Program-made: the position numbers and the translations under genes | The notes under the pieces: generated by a model | What the model was told of the DNA's origin: nothing | The model's database searches: none | The model's input: only the letters and a program-made list of their open reading frames with translations | In this document: positions 56,062-64,000 of the stretch, one piece after another | Layout: each line of letters opens with the position of its first letter | Numbering within the stretch: position 1 is the first letter of the stretch | DNA from: Iodobacter ciconiae | GTDB lineage: Bacteria; Pseudomonadota; Gammaproteobacteria; Burkholderiales; Chitinibacteraceae | Assembly: GCF_003952345.1 (NCBI RefSeq) | Contig: NZ_CP034433.1 | Span: 3,658,001 to 3,722,000 of the forward strand | DNA length: 64,000 nt | Direction of reading: 5' to 3'

Positions 56062-57249
56062 ATGACCTGGCTTAATGGGTTGATTGATCTGCCTTGGTGG
56101 GCTTACATTCTGGTAGCCTTGGTGTTGACACATATTACGATTGCGTCGGTAACGATTTTTTTACACCGTCATCAGGCGCATCGTGCACTGGATTTACATG
56201 CGATTGCCAGCCATTTTTTTCGCTTCTGGCTTTGGTTAACGACAGGGCAGATTACCAAAGAGTGGGCGTCTATTCACCGCAAGCACCATGCCAAATGCGA
56301 GACGGCGGAAGATCCGCACAGCCCGCAAATTTACGGCATTAAAAAAGTCTTCTGGGAAGGCTATGAGTTGTATCGTGCAGAAGCTGCCAATAAAGAAACG
56401 ATGCAAAAATATGGCCACGGCACGCCCGATGACTTTTTAGAGCGCCATCTTTACAGCAAGCACAATACGCTTGGCCCTGTGCTGATGCTGCTGATTAATT
56501 TCTGTTTATTTGGTGCAAATGGGATCTGGATCTGGGCGGTGCAAATGATCTGGATCCCCTTGACTGCCGCTGGCATTATTAATGGAATCGGGCATTATTG
56601 GGGTTATCGCAATTTTGAATGCGAAGATGCTTCAACCAATATTGTCCCCTGGGGGATTATTATTGGCGGTGAAGAATTGCACAATAATCACCACACCTTT
56701 GGCACATCTGCCAAGTTGTCTTATAAATGGTTTGAATTTGATATTGGCTGGATGTATATCCGCAGTTTGCAGGCAATGGGGCTGGCAAAGGTGCGTAAAA
56801 TTGCACCCAGGATGACTTTATCTGCAGCGGTAAAACGCGAATTGGACGAGGCTTCTTTACAGGCAATTATTGCAAATCGTTATGCCATTGCCGCTAATTA
56901 TGCGCGGACATTAAAAGGAACGGTTGGCGAAGAAATTGAGCGTATGCGTAATAGTGCTAAATTGTCGCAAATTGATTTTGATCCGGTGCGGCAAATGAAA
57001 ATCTGGTTAAAGCAAGATGCTAAAGACACGCCGGAGCAGGATCAGAAAATCCTGGCAAAGGTGCTGGCAGAAAGCACGGTGCTGGAGCAAATTTACCAGA
57101 TGCGCCAGGAATTAACTCGTTTGTGGGAGCGCTCTACCTTATCCCGCCCGGAGCTGGTAAAGCTGTTACAAGATTGGTGCAACAGAGCCGAAGCCAGCGG
57201 TATCGCCGCGCTGCAAGACTTCTCATTCCGGCTGCGCACAGTCGTTTGA
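56062..57249 (+). CDS. acyl-lipid/acyl-CoA fatty acid desaturase
   Basis: 395 residues with three to four membrane segments. All three histidine boxes of delta-9-type desaturases are present: HRHQAHRALD (about 36-45), HRKHHAKCETAEDPH and EELHNNHHTFGTSAK. These bind the di-iron centre that introduces the double bond. A C-terminal extension of about 150 charged residues (from about 245) is helical and unusual in the smallest forms but common in betaproteobacterial members. GGAGA precedes the ATG. It ends in a strong terminator. Likely role: membrane fluidity, for example at low temperature. Confidence 0.92.
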   Translation: MTWLNGLIDLPWWAYILVALVLTHITIASVTIFLHRHQAHRALDLHAIASHFFRFWLWLTTGQITKEWASIHRKHHAKCETAEDPHSPQIYGIKKVFWEGYELYRAEAANKETMQKYGHGTPDDFLERHLYSKHNTLGPVLMLLINFCLFGANGIWIWAVQMIWIPLTAAGIINGIGHYWGYRNFECEDASTNIVPWGIIIGGEELHNNHHTFGTSAKLSYKWFEFDIGWMYIRSLQAMGLAKVRKIAPRMTLSAAVKRELDEASLQAIIANRYAIAANYARTLKGTVGEEIERMRNSAKLSQIDFDPVRQMKIWLKQDAKDTPEQDQKILAKVLAESTVLEQIYQMRQELTRLWERSTLSRPELVKLLQDWCNRAEASGIAALQDFSFRLRTVV

Positions 57250-57253
57250 TGGT

Positions 57254-57283
57254 AAAAAAGGCGAACGATGGTTCGCCTTTTTT
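57254..57283 (+). terminator. rho-independent terminator after the desaturase gene
   Basis: AAAAAAGGCGAAC pairs perfectly with GTTCGCCTTTTTT around a GATG loop, starting 5 bp after the desaturase stop. The A-run/T-run symmetry means it would work on either strand. Confidence 0.92.
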
Positions 57284-57302
57284 GTGTTTTCTATATACTT
57301 GA

Positions 57303-57514
57303 AAAAAGATCTGTAGACACAGAGAAAAAATAAATTAATTTATAGTTTAAGAATATGGTTTGCTATTTAGGTAAATATCTGATGAGTTATGCTGAAGTGC
57401 TTAAATAATATAAACCGTGCAACTTATTCAAAATAAAAATTTTATATTCATTCTGTTTTTCTCCGTGAGCTCTGTGTTTTTATTTATCTTTGTGTTTACA
57501 GATCTTTTTAGTTT
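57303..57514. repeat. imperfect terminal inverted repeat, MITE-like intergenic element
   Basis: AAAAAGATCTGTAGACACAG at about 57304-57323 recurs inverted at about 57495-57513 (TGTTTACAGATCTTTTT), and the similarity continues inward (GAGAAAAAATAAA versus TTTATTTATCTT). Roughly 24 of 28 bases match. The 210-bp AT-rich segment between has no gene. Such short inverted-repeat units are often non-autonomous elements. It ends just upstream of ridA. Confidence 0.5.
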
Positions 57515-57539
57515 TCCTTCAATTCAAAGGGAGTTTTAA

Positions 57540-57890
57540 ATGTCTTCAATTCAACGCTATCACGTTGGCCCGCGTTTATCTGAAATTGTGGTGCACAATA
57601 ATACGGTTTATCTGGCCGGGCAAATTGCAGAAAATCTGGAAGCTGATGCAAAAAGCCAAACCGTTGAAATATTAGGCTTTATTGATAAATTATTGGGTGA
57701 AATTGGCTCGGATAAACAAAAGATTCTTTCGGTGACAATTTATCTGGCTGATATGGCCGATTACGATGCGATGAATATCGCTTGGTCGGAATGGGTGCCT
57801 GCCGGTCATACTCCTTGCCGGGCTACAGTTGAGGCCCGTTTGGCAGATCCGCGTTACAAAGTGGAAATGTCCGTGATCGCGGCCTTGTAG
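57540..57890 (+). CDS. ridA: RidA-family protein
   Basis: 116 residues. The family hydrolyses reactive enamine/imine intermediates from PLP enzymes. HNNTVYLAGQIAENLEADAKSQTVEILGFIDKLLGEIGS and the active-site arginine in HTPCRATVEARLADPRYKVEMSVIAAL are typical. It is the YoaB-like subgroup in which the N-terminus reads SSIQRYHVGPRLSEIVVHN. Start at ATG 57540 follows a GGGAG ribosome site. An IS110 element lies only a few bases after its stop, but the C-terminus is complete. Confidence 0.93.
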   Translation: MSSIQRYHVGPRLSEIVVHNNTVYLAGQIAENLEADAKSQTVEILGFIDKLLGEIGSDKQKILSVTIYLADMADYDAMNIAWSEWVPAGHTPCRATVEARLADPRYKVEMSVIAAL

Positions 57891-57905
57891 ATACCGTCTT
57901 GCCGG

Positions 57906-58889
57906 TCAAGCATTTTGATACTCAGCTTGATACTTTTTCTGTGTTTTCAGCACGCCGAAGCTCAGGTGTACCAGTTTGCGCATGCAAGCGCCCAAGGCAG
58001 ACATTTTGCTCTTGCCTCGGGCAAGCAAACGTTCAAATAAGGCTTTGACGTGGGGGTTGTATTTTGTGGCAACAATAGCGGCCATATAAAGTACTGCACG
58101 TATTTGCGAAGGGCCAGCTTTGGACAGTTTAGCGCGACCTAATAGTGACGAACCTGATTGTCGCTCGACCGGCACCAAGCCCAAATAGGCCGATAGTTGT
58201 TCGGCTGTATTGAACTGATGCATGTGCATCACAGCCAACAATTGTGTCCCACTTTGCGGTCCAATTGCAGGGATGCTTTGTAGTAAATCCAGGTCATTTT
58301 TCAGTCCTGGATGGCGGTCGATGTGATCGTCGATTTGGCTTTGCAGCTTTTTGAGTTGCGCGTTTAGAAAGGCGATGCTGTCGTTAATCGACTGATGAAT
58401 CAGCTCTGGTGTAACAGTCGACTGTGCTTTTTCTTGGCGATTTTGTTCGCGCAGCAAGTCTTGCAGAATCGCTTCGCGGCGGGCAAGAAACCCTTTCAAA
58501 ATGCGGGCTTCGGGCGGCGGAGGCAGCCACGCGGCAGGGTTAATCATGGCGCAGTAACGTGCCAGCACTTGGCTATCAACGCCATCGGTTTTGGTGCGAA
58601 CAGCGAGGCCTTGGCCAAAATGTTTGACCTGTGCGGGATTGGCAATCGAGACGCACACGCCAGCATCATGTAGCAGCGTAGCGGCTAATTCGTGATACAC
58701 GCCAGTGGCTTCCATGGTGACGTGCAACTGATCATGAGGGATGTGATTTTTAGTCAGCCAGGCCAGTAAATCGGCGAGACCTTTGGCGGTATTGGTAACG
58801 ACTTTGGCTTTGCCTTTGAGCGGGTCAAGCTGGGTTAGCAAATAACAATCGAGTTTAGCTTTAGCCACATCCATACCAAGATAAAACAT
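57906..58889 (-). CDS. IS110-family transposase (DEDD recombinase)
   Basis: About 327 residues from ATG 58889 (MFYLGMDVAKAKLD); a longer frame adds a non-family leader. The RuvC-like N-terminal domain has the first Asp in GMDVAKAKLD, a Glu in VTMEATGVYHELA, and the final acidic pair in AVRTKTDGVDSQVLARY. The Tnp C-terminal domain (transposase_20) shows SIPAIGPQSGTQLLAVM, LSAYLGLVPVERQSGSSLLGRAKLSKAGPSQIRAVLYMAA with the catalytic serine region. The frame is intact. These enzymes work with a bridge RNA that selects target and donor DNA. Here the non-coding end lies upstream of the gene, as in the IS110 group rather than IS1111. Confidence 0.93.
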   Translation of the reverse strand: MFYLGMDVAKAKLDCYLLTQLDPLKGKAKVVTNTAKGLADLLAWLTKNHIPHDQLHVTMEATGVYHELAATLLHDAGVCVSIANPAQVKHFGQGLAVRTKTDGVDSQVLARYCAMINPAAWLPPPPEARILKGFLARREAILQDLLREQNRQEKAQSTVTPELIHQSINDSIAFLNAQLKKLQSQIDDHIDRHPGLKNDLDLLQSIPAIGPQSGTQLLAVMHMHQFNTAEQLSAYLGLVPVERQSGSSLLGRAKLSKAGPSQIRAVLYMAAIVATKYNPHVKALFERLLARGKSKMSALGACMRKLVHLSFGVLKTQKKYQAEYQNA

Positions 58890-59100
58890 GAGAACTCTTC
58901 CTGTAAAAAAGCCTAATTCGCCCACTTGCCTTGTGCATACAGGGTCAGCGCCCTTGGCTACCGTTCAGTGTCTGATTTGGCGAAAGAAGAGAGGCGAAGG
59001 GTTTGATCTACAAGAGAAGGTCAATGCCTTAAGGTTGGGCCCAAACTCACTTTGCCTCGTGTGGTAGTAGCTAACCACCACAGGGAACAAGATACAAGGC
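58890..59100 (-). ncRNA. candidate IS110 bridge RNA region
   Basis: The non-coding left end upstream of the transposase, where IS110-group elements encode their bridge RNA. Read on the minus strand it has a stable TGTGGT...ACCACA stem-loop near 59060-59082 and the complementary 7-mers GCCTTGT (from 59100) and ACAAGGC (to 58928) that could close the whole fold. The GGGCCC palindrome near 59038 is another structured point. Exact ends, promoter and guide loops cannot be fixed here. Confidence 0.4.
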
Positions 59101-59154
59101 TGGGCGGCTTATATCGCTTGGCGATAGGCATGGTTGAGCATAGATGAGGGCGCT

Positions 59155-60207
59155 ATGAAGCATATTTTACTGGGCTATATCGCAGGCTGGACAGATTGGT
59201 CCGGCTTGCCACTGGAGCGGGACGCCGCAAGGCTTACGCATATTTGCTATGCCTTTGCCAATATTGAGGATGGTGAAGTGCTGCTGTTTACCGAGCAGAG
59301 CAAAGATCAAAGCCAGCCTCGTGCTGTGGAAGGCATCGCCCATTTGCGCGGTCTGCGCTCCCGGCATCCTCATCTGAAGCTGCTGATTTCAATTGGTGGC
59401 TGGGGAGCAGACGGGTTTTCGGATGCAGCTTTAACTGTCCGCTCCCGTGAACAATTTGCAGCCTCGGCAATTCGCTTTATGCATTTGCATGGTTTTGATG
59501 GCATAGATCTGGATTGGGAGTACCCGGCTAATGATATGGCGGGGATTAAGGCTAGGGCGCAAGATAAGTGCAATTTTACGCTGCTACTGGCCGAGCTGCG
59601 CCGCCAGCTGAATGCAGAATCCAAAACGCATGGCGAAACCTATTTACTGACTATTGCAGCGGGTGCAGGCCAATATTATCTTGATGGTGCAGAGATGCCT
59701 GCGGTGGCCGAGTTATGCGATTTTGTTAATTTGATGACTTATGATTTTTATAATGGCTGGGCGACGCACGCGGGTCATCACAGCAATCTGTTTAATACCC
59801 CGACAGATCCGGACGGCGATAGCTGTGCTAAGTCGGTGGCACTATTTGTGGCCAATGGCTTGCCGGCAAATAAACTGGTTTTGGGCTGTGCTTTTTATGG
59901 CCGCAGCCTCATTGCACCGGCTTTGGCTGAGGCAGGGATTGCAAAGAGTAATGGCAGTGCCAGCTATAGCCAGATTGTTCACGAGCTGATTCCTGCCGGA
60001 GCGGTGCGTCATTGGGATGATGAGGCTAAAGCTCCATGGTTGACGGCAGGAGAGCGCTTTGTGAGCTATGAAGACGAAATATCCATCGCACATAAAATGG
60101 CTTTTGTGAAGCAACACGGTCTGGCAGGGGCGTTTTTCTGGGAGTACTCGGAAGACCGGGATGGCATCTTGATGGATGCGCTCTGGGAGGGTTTGCAGTA
60201 TGAGTAG
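59155..60207 (+). CDS. GH18 chitinase-like glycoside hydrolase
   Basis: 350 residues from ATG 59155, which has GAGGG six bases upstream; a TTG 21 bp earlier is less likely. The single GH18 barrel has the catalytic DGIDLDWEYP with E122 as acid/base, preceded by LLISIGGWGADGF, and MTYDFYNGW and a C-terminal FFWEYSEDRDG provide the other subsites. No signal peptide is seen, so the enzyme would be cytoplasmic or leave by another route. No chitin-binding domain is attached. Next to a LmbE-type deacetylase on the other strand, a joint part in chitin-oligosaccharide use is likely. Confidence 0.9.
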   Translation: MKHILLGYIAGWTDWSGLPLERDAARLTHICYAFANIEDGEVLLFTEQSKDQSQPRAVEGIAHLRGLRSRHPHLKLLISIGGWGADGFSDAALTVRSREQFAASAIRFMHLHGFDGIDLDWEYPANDMAGIKARAQDKCNFTLLLAELRRQLNAESKTHGETYLLTIAAGAGQYYLDGAEMPAVAELCDFVNLMTYDFYNGWATHAGHHSNLFNTPTDPDGDSCAKSVALFVANGLPANKLVLGCAFYGRSLIAPALAEAGIAKSNGSASYSQIVHELIPAGAVRHWDDEAKAPWLTAGERFVSYEDEISIAHKMAFVKQHGLAGAFFWEYSEDRDGILMDALWEGLQYE

Positions 60208-60238
60208 GCGGCTTCATTGCTAGGGGGAGGGGAATAAG

Positions 60239-60262
60239 CCTTCCCCCGGCTGCGGGGGAAGG
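60239..60262. terminator. strong hairpin between convergent genes
   Basis: CCTTCCCCCG and CGGGGGAAGG form a perfect 10-bp GC-rich stem with loop GCTG, 32 bp after the chitinase stop and about 49 bp after the convergent PIG-L stop. No long T-run, but it could end both transcripts. Confidence 0.55.
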
Positions 60263-60310
60263 TATTACGGCAGCTGAGCTCTAATGCATGGGCATCAGGT
60301 TAACGAGTTG

Positions 60311-61168
60311 TTACTGAAACAAACTGCCAATCCGCTGTTCTGCAGATAAGATGTATTTCTGTCCATTGTCCTGCAAGGCTTTGCCGTCAAAGTGATCAAT
60401 ACGGTAGATCGTGCCAAAAGAGAAGGTTGGTGCGGCCACACCGGCACCACCGACAACCTCTGCTCCCCGGCGCACATTATCGGCCATCCATGAGGTTAAA
60501 CGCAGATGGTAAGGATTGCGCTGTACTTCCCCAACGTGGCAAGCCAGCGCGGCAATCAGATCGGCTGTGTCAGTGATACTGGTTTCGATCAGGGTATTGG
60601 GCGTTGCCATTGCACGCCAGAATTCGGATTGCACCACAAAGCAGGCATGGCCCAGCTTGGCCAGTGCATCGAGCAAGAGGTAATGTGTGCCGATATGCAC
60701 GGTATGCCCGTCGTTATCATTAGGCACAACACATACAGTGGGCTGGTATTGTTTGATGAGTCCGGCAATGGCATCGACTTTCTCTGCCCATGCGGCAGGA
60801 TCGCTGTCGCGAGTCTTAGGATTGACCGCCATCAGGCCACCCGGAATGCTTTCCCGTAATTCAAAACCAAGCACCTGGCAGGCACGATCCAGTTCGGCTA
60901 AGCGCTCTGGCTGGCGTGGTAAATTAGAGCCTAGCGTGACAGCTATATTGATGACGCGGTAGCCGTCTTCGCGTGCTAGGCGTAGCGGCAAGGCGCCGAT
61001 GATGCATTCATCGTCCGGGTGGGGGGCGAAGACCATTGCAACCGGTGAAGATGCGCTGCCTTGCTTTTTTGCAATTGCCAGGCCATCTAAGGTTGTAAAT
61101 AGCGGGGCATCATGTTTTTGTAATAGGGCGTCGTGGGCCTTAACCAGCTCGATATACGGATTGCTCAT
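60311..61168 (-). CDS. PIG-L/LmbE-family deacetylase
   Basis: 285 residues. The zinc site is typical: APHPDDECIIGALP (H50, D52, D53) near the N-terminus and the distant histidine in NDNDGHTVHIGTHYLLLDAL. ESIPGGLMAVNPKTRDSDPAAWAEKVDAI is a second family stretch. The family removes N-acetyl groups from GlcNAc-containing substrates (GlcNAc-PI, bacillithiol and mycothiol precursors, chitobiose). Its partner on the opposite strand is a chitinase, so a chitin-derived substrate is the best guess. No signal peptide; cytoplasmic. Confidence 0.88.
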   Translation of the reverse strand: MSNPYIELVKAHDALLQKHDAPLFTTLDGLAIAKKQGSASSPVAMVFAPHPDDECIIGALPLRLAREDGYRVINIAVTLGSNLPRQPERLAELDRACQVLGFELRESIPGGLMAVNPKTRDSDPAAWAEKVDAIAGLIKQYQPTVCVVPNDNDGHTVHIGTHYLLLDALAKLGHACFVVQSEFWRAMATPNTLIETSITDTADLIAALACHVGEVQRNPYHLRLTSWMADNVRRGAEVVGGAGVAAPTFSFGTIYRIDHFDGKALQDNGQKYILSAEQRIGSLFQ

Positions 61169-61324
61169 TAACGTCTTCTCTAAGTTGTTAAGTAAAAATA
61201 CTTACATATTATATGCTTTCGCAGCAAGTGAGGGGAGAGGCTGATCTTGACCTGGATCGTGATTATGTAAGCTTTTAGTGCCGTGCAGCGATCAGGTCTG
61301 GTTTTACCTTCTCTTCTCTCTTTT

Positions 61325-62689
61325 TTATAAGGCAGCTAATAATTTGCTGTGAACACCACCAAAGCCACCATTACTCATTACTAAAATATGGTCTCCTGTC
61401 TGAGCTGCCTGCCGTACAGCCTCAATTAACTGGCTCAGATCATCAAAGCTTTGTGCTTTTTGCCCCAATGCTGCAAGGGCTTCGCTGCTGCTCCAGCCCA
61501 GGTTGGCTCCGTAGCAGAAAACCAGATCGGCATCTTGTAAGCTGCCGGGCAGTGCTTCTTTCATGCTGCCCAGTTTCATCGTGTTGGATCGTGGCTCCAA
61601 CACGGCCAGGATACGGGCATTGCCGATTTTTTTGCGTAAACCAGCCACGGTCGTGGCAATCGCGGTGGGGTGGTGGGCAAAGTCGTCGTAAACTGTGATG
61701 CCTTTGCTATGGCCTTTAATTTCCATGCGGCGTTTTACATTTTTAAATTCGGCAAGCGCGGCAATGGCCACAGCAGGGGTTACACCCACATGGCGGGCGG
61801 CGGCAATGGCAGCCAGTGCATTCATTTGATTGTGTTCACCCATAAGTGCCCAGTGCAACTCCCCTTGTGACTGATCACCCAGCAGCACTTCAAAGCCGTC
61901 ATCAAAGCATTGGCCAACACGCCAGCCGGATGTGCCGCCAAAGCATTCCATTTCACTCCAGCAGCCTTTGTCCAGTACACGTTTCAGGCTGTCTTCCTTG
62001 CCATTGACCAGTAGGCGGCCAAGGCCGGGTACGGTGCGGATCAGATGGTGGAACTGGGTTTCGATTGCGGCCAGATCAGCAAAAATATCCGCGTGATCGA
62101 ATTCCAGATTATTAAGCACTGCAGTGCGCGGGCGGTAATGCACAAATTTACTGCGTTTATCAAAAAACGCCGTATCGTACTCATCGGCTTCAAGCACAAA
62201 AAAGGGTGAGGTAGACGCGCTATCCTGGCGTGGAATGCCAGGCGCACGGGCAGAAATACCAAAGTTTTCCGGAATCCCGCCGATTAAAAAGCCGGGAGCC
62301 AAACCTGCGTATTCTAAAATCCAGGCCAGCATCGAGCTAGTGCTGGTTTTGCCGTGCGTTCCTGCTACGGCCAGTACCCATTTATCCCGCAGCAGATTAT
62401 CCCCCAGCCACTGCGGGCCAGAGGTGTAAGGCAGCCCGCGATTGAGGATTTCTTCCATCAAAGGGTTGCCACGTGTGACTACATTCCCGATTACATACAG
62501 ATCTGCACCTAAAGACAGCTGGTCTAAATCCCAGCCTTCGATTAGTTCAATTTCGAGTGCTTCCAGCTGGGTAGACATCGGTGGATAAACGTTGGCATCG
62601 CAGCCTGTTACTTTATGGCCCGCTGTGCGGGCGAGTGCCGCAATTCCGCCCATAAATGTGCCGCAAATTCCGAGAATATGAATATGCAT
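61325..62689 (-). CDS. mpl: UDP-N-acetylmuramate:L-alanyl-gamma-D-glutamyl-meso-diaminopimelate ligase
   Basis: 454 residues, the expected length. It recycles the murein tripeptide by joining it to UDP-MurNAc. The N-terminus IHILGICGTFMGGIAALARTAGHKVTGCD is the Mpl form of the Mur ligase Rossmann domain. The ATP loop is AGTHGKTSTSSMLAW, VLEADEYDTAFFDKRSKFVHY follows, and the C-terminal domain has VYDDFAHHPTAIATTVAGLRKK. GGIPENF separates it from MurC. Stand-alone gene divergent from the diguanylate cyclase gene. Confidence 0.95.
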   Translation of the reverse strand: MHIHILGICGTFMGGIAALARTAGHKVTGCDANVYPPMSTQLEALEIELIEGWDLDQLSLGADLYVIGNVVTRGNPLMEEILNRGLPYTSGPQWLGDNLLRDKWVLAVAGTHGKTSTSSMLAWILEYAGLAPGFLIGGIPENFGISARAPGIPRQDSASTSPFFVLEADEYDTAFFDKRSKFVHYRPRTAVLNNLEFDHADIFADLAAIETQFHHLIRTVPGLGRLLVNGKEDSLKRVLDKGCWSEMECFGGTSGWRVGQCFDDGFEVLLGDQSQGELHWALMGEHNQMNALAAIAAARHVGVTPAVAIAALAEFKNVKRRMEIKGHSKGITVYDDFAHHPTAIATTVAGLRKKIGNARILAVLEPRSNTMKLGSMKEALPGSLQDADLVFCYGANLGWSSSEALAALGQKAQSFDDLSQLIEAVRQAAQTGDHILVMSNGGFGGVHSKLLAAL

Positions 62690-62794
62690 ATCAGTTTAAA
62701 TTCCTAAGGTAATAAAGGTATTGTCATGGATTCATCGCTCGTGATTGCGTACAATCGTTTTTCTAAACTATCGTGCAATGGCCTTGTTTATCTT

Positions 62795-63769
62795 ATGTCT
62801 AATGTATCACCGTCTATCAATCCGGTAGAAATTGCCCGGATTGCACTTAAAAAGCTTTCAGAGCGCGGATTAGCCCCAACGCCTGAAAATTACACCAAAT
62901 TTTACAACGCCATTGCCACGATTAAATCTCCTGATGCCAAAACATCAAATGAAACCTTACAAGCATGGCAGCTGCTTTACAAGGTAGAAGATATGCTTGG
63001 TGATATGGATGAGACCACCGGGCAGCTTCTGACTGCTTTAGCAGGTGGTAATGAGGCTATGTCGGTTAGCCTGGATTTGTTGCAAGATACAAGACGCGCC
63101 CATCTGGAGCAAAGAGCCAGCCCGGATGATACGCATAGCAAATTAGAGAATCTGCTTAATACCATTATTAACTCTACGTCCGAAATGCATTCATCTGTGA
63201 CGGCATCAAAAACCGATTTGCTGGCGATTCGTGATTCTGTGCGCAGTATCGAGGAAAATCTGGAAGTTAACCGGCAGATTTTAGAGCAAGATGCACTTAC
63301 AGGGGCGATGAATCGGCAGGGTTTTGATAATCGTCTGGTGCGTGAAGCCAAGCTTGCACAGCGTCATGGCCATAAATTGTCGGTGGTGTTGTTTGATCTG
63401 GATGATTTCAAATTGGTGAATGATCGCTTTGGTCATGCCGTGGGCGATAATGTACTGGTTCATATAGCAGGGCTGGCAAGATCTGTTTTAAGAGAATCAG
63501 ATATTCTTGTGCGTTATGGTGGCGAAGAGTTTTTAATTTTACTGGCCGAAACCGATATTCATGGGGCGCTGTATGTGCTGGAGCGTTTACAGCAAGTGGC
63601 CCGCCGAAACCCCTTTATGCACAGGCAACAGCGCCTGGATGTTACGTTTTCTGCAGGCATTGCCATGTTGCGTAGCGATGAGAATGGCCGTGCTCTTGTG
63701 CTGCGGGCTGATGAAGCTTTGTATGTGGCTAAACGCAATGGCCGTGGACTGATAGAAATGGCTGAATAG
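62795..63769 (+). CDS. diguanylate cyclase (GGDEF domain)
   Basis: About 324 residues if it starts at ATG 62795 (MSNVSPSINPVEIARIALKKL); an in-frame ATG at 62726 would add 23 residues. The first 150 or so residues are a helical region of the type often found before GGDEF domains. The GGDEF domain (about 165-324) has LTGAMNRQGFDNRL, VLFDLDDFKLVNDRFGHAVGDNVL and the active loop RYGGEEFLILLAE, then VTFSAGIAML and DEALYVAKRNGRGLI. It should make cyclic di-GMP. An RxxD inhibitory site is not obvious. A second GGDEF gene converges on it. Confidence 0.92.
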   Translation: MSNVSPSINPVEIARIALKKLSERGLAPTPENYTKFYNAIATIKSPDAKTSNETLQAWQLLYKVEDMLGDMDETTGQLLTALAGGNEAMSVSLDLLQDTRRAHLEQRASPDDTHSKLENLLNTIINSTSEMHSSVTASKTDLLAIRDSVRSIEENLEVNRQILEQDALTGAMNRQGFDNRLVREAKLAQRHGHKLSVVLFDLDDFKLVNDRFGHAVGDNVLVHIAGLARSVLRESDILVRYGGEEFLILLAETDIHGALYVLERLQQVARRNPFMHRQQRLDVTFSAGIAMLRSDENGRALVLRADEALYVAKRNGRGLIEMAE

Positions 63770-63778
63770 TCGCCGTGT

Positions 63779-64000
63779 TCAGCTAAAAATAGAGACCTGG
63801 TTTCTTCCATTGTGCTTTGCAGCATAAAGTGCTAAATCGGCGTACTCAAGTAGTTTTTTTGAGTTTTCCGTGTGATCTGGATAAACCGAGATACCTGCAG
63901 AGAATGTAATTTGTATTGCATCATTTTGATGATGAATTTTTATGTTGGAAAATTCTTCGCGATATTTATCAATTTTAAGCTGGGCGTTTTCGGCCGAAGC
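63779..64000 (-). CDS. GGDEF domain protein, C-terminal end (5' part outside window)
   Basis: The last 73 residues of a minus-strand gene are visible, ending at TGA 63779-63781. The text ITFSAGISVYPDHTENSKKLL followed by EYADLALYAAKHNGRNQVSIF is the final third of a GGDEF domain. The GGDEF motif itself and any sensory part lie beyond the window edge. It converges with the neighbouring diguanylate cyclase gene (9 bp between stops), so the two may be duplicates of local origin, though the tails differ in sequence. Confidence 0.85.
   Translation of the reverse strand, partial: ASAENAQLKIDKYREEFSNIKIHHQNDAIQITFSAGISVYPDHTENSKKLLEYADLALYAAKHNGRNQVSIFS

Larger units (their letters stand above)
57891..59130 (-). 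mobile_element. IS110-family element (approximate ends)
   Basis: It contains one transposase gene on the minus strand, with almost no room downstream (15 bp to ridA) and 200-250 bp of non-coding DNA upstream of the gene. IS110 elements lack terminal inverted repeats and make no clear target duplication, so the ends cannot be set from one copy; 59130 is an upper guess just before the chitinase leader. Confidence 0.65.

Overview
The window looks like chromosomal DNA of a betaproteobacterium, most likely of the Neisseriales/Chromobacteriaceae type (an Iodobacter- or Chitinibacter-like organism). This is inferred from the order rpsU-yqeY-dnaG-rpoD-tRNA, mpl, an Fe-type sodB, a chitinase next to a LmbE-type deacetylase, and base composition that is moderate in the core and clearly AT-rich in the surface-polysaccharide genes. 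No taxonomic marker search was possible.

Layout. (1) 1-15786, + strand: a Wzx/Wzy-type O-antigen locus. It has the dTDP-rhamnose genes rfbD (partial), rfbA and rfbC, then the CDP-3,6-dideoxyhexose genes rfbF-rfbG-rfbH. A UXS-like epimerase and a split transketolase pair follow, which together suggest a modified, possibly two-carbon-branched, deoxysugar. Next come the flippase, four glycosyltransferase-type genes, an EpsG-like polymerase and a WecA-like initiating transferase. (2) 15783-25560, - strand, tail to tail with the first locus: an ABC-transporter-dependent polysaccharide operon with four GT4 genes, a VanZ-like protein, Wzm, Wzt with a C-terminal domain, and a DUF4214/coiled-coil/methyltransferase. 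(3) 25903-31515: a Crp-like regulator divergent from a FecR-domain protein, a CHASE2-adenylate cyclase and a TPR/beta-barrel protein. (4) 31670-41702: housekeeping genes (ydcF-like, sodB, a CobD/CbiB-like membrane protein, FAH-fold hydrolase, tsaD, rpsU, yqeY, dnaG, rpoD) and a CAU tRNA that reads best as tRNA-Ile2.

(5) 41703-about 54200: an island downstream of the tRNA. It carries an integrase broken by a TGA, a nine-repeat zinc-ribbon protein and a T6SS VgrG. Behind VgrG lies an M23-peptidase effector gene destroyed by a frameshift and by a complete IS3-family insertion, then several small exported proteins (probable immunity proteins, three of them frameshifted), a truncated second zinc-ribbon gene and an IS3 remnant. 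(6) 54210-64000: core genes again (hldE-type adenylyltransferase, a frameshifted MscS channel, fatty-acid desaturase, ridA, an IS110 element with a candidate bridge-RNA region, GH18 chitinase, PIG-L deacetylase, mpl, and two GGDEF genes, one cut by the window edge).

Recurring pattern: four broken reading frames would each be restored by lengthening a 7-base homopolymer to 8. Three are A7 tracts inside the T6SS effector/immunity block and one is the G7 tract in the MscS gene. This means either assembly error or real tract-length variation, and should be settled before calling these pseudogenes.
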